Assembly: GCF_963576545.1 (NCBI RefSeq)
Contig: NC_083639.1
Span: 28,158,647 to 28,222,646 of the forward strand
Length of the DNA stretch: 64,000 nt
Direction of reading: 5' to 3'
Origin: Limanda limanda
Lineage: Eukaryota; Chordata; Actinopteri; Pleuronectiformes; Pleuronectidae
A model generated the notes under the pieces. That model did no database searches. It worked only from the letters and a program-made list of their open reading frames with translations, and was not told where the DNA came from. Shown here piece after piece: positions 61,949 through 64,000 of this stretch (positions within the stretch are counted from its first letter, which is position 1; every line of letters starts with the position of its first letter). Made by a program: the position numbers and the translations under genes.

Positions 61949-62994
61949 CAGTGTTAATTTCATTGACGATAGCGATAACGAAAAATATTCGTTAACGCCC
62001 CTTTTCCCATGACTAAGACAAGACGAAGACGTAACGAAAACGGATCTTTGAAAATAAAAACTATGAAGAAATCTATTTTAATTTTCGTTAACGAGACGAG
62101 ACGACACGAAAATGTTGGCGGTTGACTAAGTCACAACCATTTTTAAAAACATAATCGTCATAATTCTGGATCAGAGCAGAAGCTGCAGCTGGTTTCTACC
62201 GAGCTTCAGTTTCCTCCTCCGGTCTGATCTGCTTTCACTTTTTGTTTTCACATTTCGCCAACTAAAATATATAGGCTGCAGCTATATGTTTTTTTTAATT
62301 TCAAAATAGGGTACTTCTTATTTCATACATTTCCCACAAATATGGAGATGACTCAAATAACCCTACATAGTTCTGCGTTTAATTTATTTCAAAGTAGGCC
62401 TACACTTGCCTGTGTATTTTCTTCTCCTCTTCATAAGCATTTGGTGTTTCCCTTTGTTGTAACAGGTCAAAATAAATAAAATGTCAACAGTTTTCTTTAT
62501 TGTTGTTCTATAATTTCATAAATGCAATCATCTACAGATTAGTATAGTATAACTTTATATAAAAGCTTTGTTATCAAATATGTTTTGCGGCTCCAGACAA
62601 ATTTTATTTGGGGGAAGAGGAGGCAAAATGGCTCTTTTGATAGTAAAGGTTGCCGACCCCTGCTATAGACCTATAGGAGGGACATCTAATGGACAACCTA
62701 AGTACTGCAAGCTAGACTAGTACGCAGTTGTAGACACAACACAGGGGGTCCCTGGACCTGAGAAGGGAAGATAAGGAGTTTAATGTGGTTATTAAATGTG
62801 ACTAAAACTAGACTAAAATGTAATTAGTTTTCGTCGACTAAAACTAGACTAAAATGTTCTGAGTTTCCATCAACGAAAACTAGACTAAAACTAAGCAGGA
62901 TAAAAATGACTAAATGTGACTAAAATTACTATGCATTTTCGTCTAAAGACTAAGACTAAGACTAAATCAAAAATAGCTGCCAAAATGAACACTG
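61949..62994. mobile_element. Non-autonomous hAT-like DNA transposon (1,046 bp)
   Basis: The ends are CAGTGTTAATTTC and GAAC-type AAAATGAACACTG, imperfect inverted repeats. They are flanked by ACTTACCA (61941-61948) and AGTTACCA (62995-63002), an 8-bp target duplication with one change, as expected for hAT. The subterminal regions carry many copies of ACTAAAACTAGACTAAAA (62800-62975) and, on the left, GTTAACG/TTCGTTAACG words. No transposase frame remains. A fragment of another hAT is nested inside. Confidence 0.8.
62580..62662. mobile_element. 3' end of a second hAT-like element nested in the first
   Basis: GGTTGCCGACCCCTG (62648-62662) is the terminal repeat of a well-known hAT type whose other end reads CAGGGGTCGGCAACC. 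It is preceded by CAAAATGGCTCTTTTGATAG and, from 62587, GCGGCTCCAGACAAATTTTA, a typical subterminal block. The opposite end was not found, so the copy is truncated. Its left boundary is uncertain. Confidence 0.6.
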
Positions 62995-63493
62995 AGTTAC
63001 CATGATAACCAAAGATCCTGTTTTGTGGAAATGGCCCCAGGTGTCGAAGTCCAGTGGTGTGGGAATAACAAGTGAAAGTTATCGATTGTTTCATGACAAT
63101 TCCAGATCAAACTGAGACTTTAATCTGTTTTCATTTAAGTTCATTTTCAGATGTGTAAACAAAGACAGAAAAATAACGAGGAGGCATCAGAACGACAGAT
63201 ACAAAGAGAGGGAAACTAACGATCTGTGTTTTCACTCTGAGTTTGGTAGAATGCAAACAAACACGTCTGCTAATTCGCAACTGAAGATAGTGCTTGAAAA
63301 GAAACACGATACTTTGTGGAGTACAGATCTGGGGCCAGATTGTTTATACTAAAAATATTGTTGTACAATACAAAACAATGAGTTGTGCATGTGAGGAGTT
63401 GAAATATTAGAAAAGAAACATTTTTTATCCATTTTAATCCTCGTAAAATACAAACCATAAGCATTTGCTGTGTGCAAGCAAAATTGTTGTTTC

Positions 63494-63495
<2 letters not shown>

Positions 63496-63546
<51 letters not shown>
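63496..63546. repeat. (TG)n microsatellite
   Basis: About 25 units with one TT interruption. A shorter TG tract lies at 63698-63724. Confidence 0.93.
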
Positions 63547-63547
<1 letters not shown>

Positions 63548-63693
63548 AGCTCCTAGTCCGTCCACGTCTCCATCAGCTGTTTGGCTCCGTGCACCGGTTG
63601 AAAAGCTCCTTGCTGTGCCTGCCTCTGCATGAAGAAGCACTTTGTTAGCAAACTCCATCCAATCACACTTATGAACTTATTGATTTATGGCTG

Positions 63694-63724
<31 letters not shown>

Positions 63725-64000
63725 CACTGGTGCTGGTGATTAATTAATGCAGACACACTATTATAGCTTCTAGCAGCCATGTTTGGACTTAATGATTGGA
63801 AACTGCCCACTGTTCAGTTTCATTCTCTCAGCTATCCTGACATGTTAAATGATGAGTTGTGTGATGAGTCCAAATGCGTCCAAGTGAAACACATCAGGGT
63901 GAAGTCGACAATCACGGAAGAGACAGACAGGACGGATACAGAAAGCCAAACAAGCCAGAAACTTCAATTAAGAACTACAAAGTAAAACAGGAAGTTCAAA

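Overview
This window is vertebrate nuclear DNA, most likely from a teleost fish. The evidence is split genes with GT-AG introns, very abundant CA/TG and CATC microsatellites, several decayed DNA transposons, an apparent solo LTR, and dispersed short repeats of a teleost kind. Only two protein-coding genes are supported. They lie head to head and point away from each other. The same pair, YWHAB and RIMS4, is also divergent neighbours on human chromosome 20q13, so the synteny supports both identifications.

Positions 1-18.3 kb, minus strand: a complete gene for 14-3-3 beta/alpha (ywhab; the a or b teleost duplicate cannot be decided here). Six coding exons were rebuilt by hand with consensus splice sites. 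They encode 244 residues with every phosphopeptide-binding residue intact. A probable noncoding first exon lies in a CpG island (16.9-18.5 kb) that carries ETS, CRE and RFX X-box motifs and a striking 29-bp hairpin. The introns hold an AGT/AGA trinucleotide array, a short retroposed transcript tail with target-site duplications, a decayed coding remnant, and Harbinger-like termini.

Positions 18.5-39.5 kb: intergenic. It starts with a 1.75-kb CATC satellite that has a roughly 200-bp higher-order structure and a (CTAT)n tract. After that come dispersed repeat fragments, CA/TG arrays (one inverted TG...CA pair), a 158-bp-offset tandem duplication, an unexplained coding-like segment near 23.2-23.4 kb, and a 992-bp non-autonomous Harbinger-like element with a TTA target duplication.

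Positions 39.5-64 kb, plus strand: the 5' part of rims4 (RIM4 gamma, a presynaptic C2-domain protein). Coding exon 1 is at 40821-40917 and exon 2 at 60341-60485, separated by a 19.4-kb intron. The C2-encoding exons are not in the window. The introns contain a solo-LTR candidate (48518-49289), a 1,046-bp hAT element with a nested piece of a second hAT (61949-62994), repeat fragments and AT-rich blocks that may be conserved noncoding elements.

No clearly new biological system is visible. The items most worth a second look are the CpG-island hairpin, the RFX-type palindromes spread across the divergent gene pair, the coding-like segment at 23.2 kb, and the cleanly bounded transposons.
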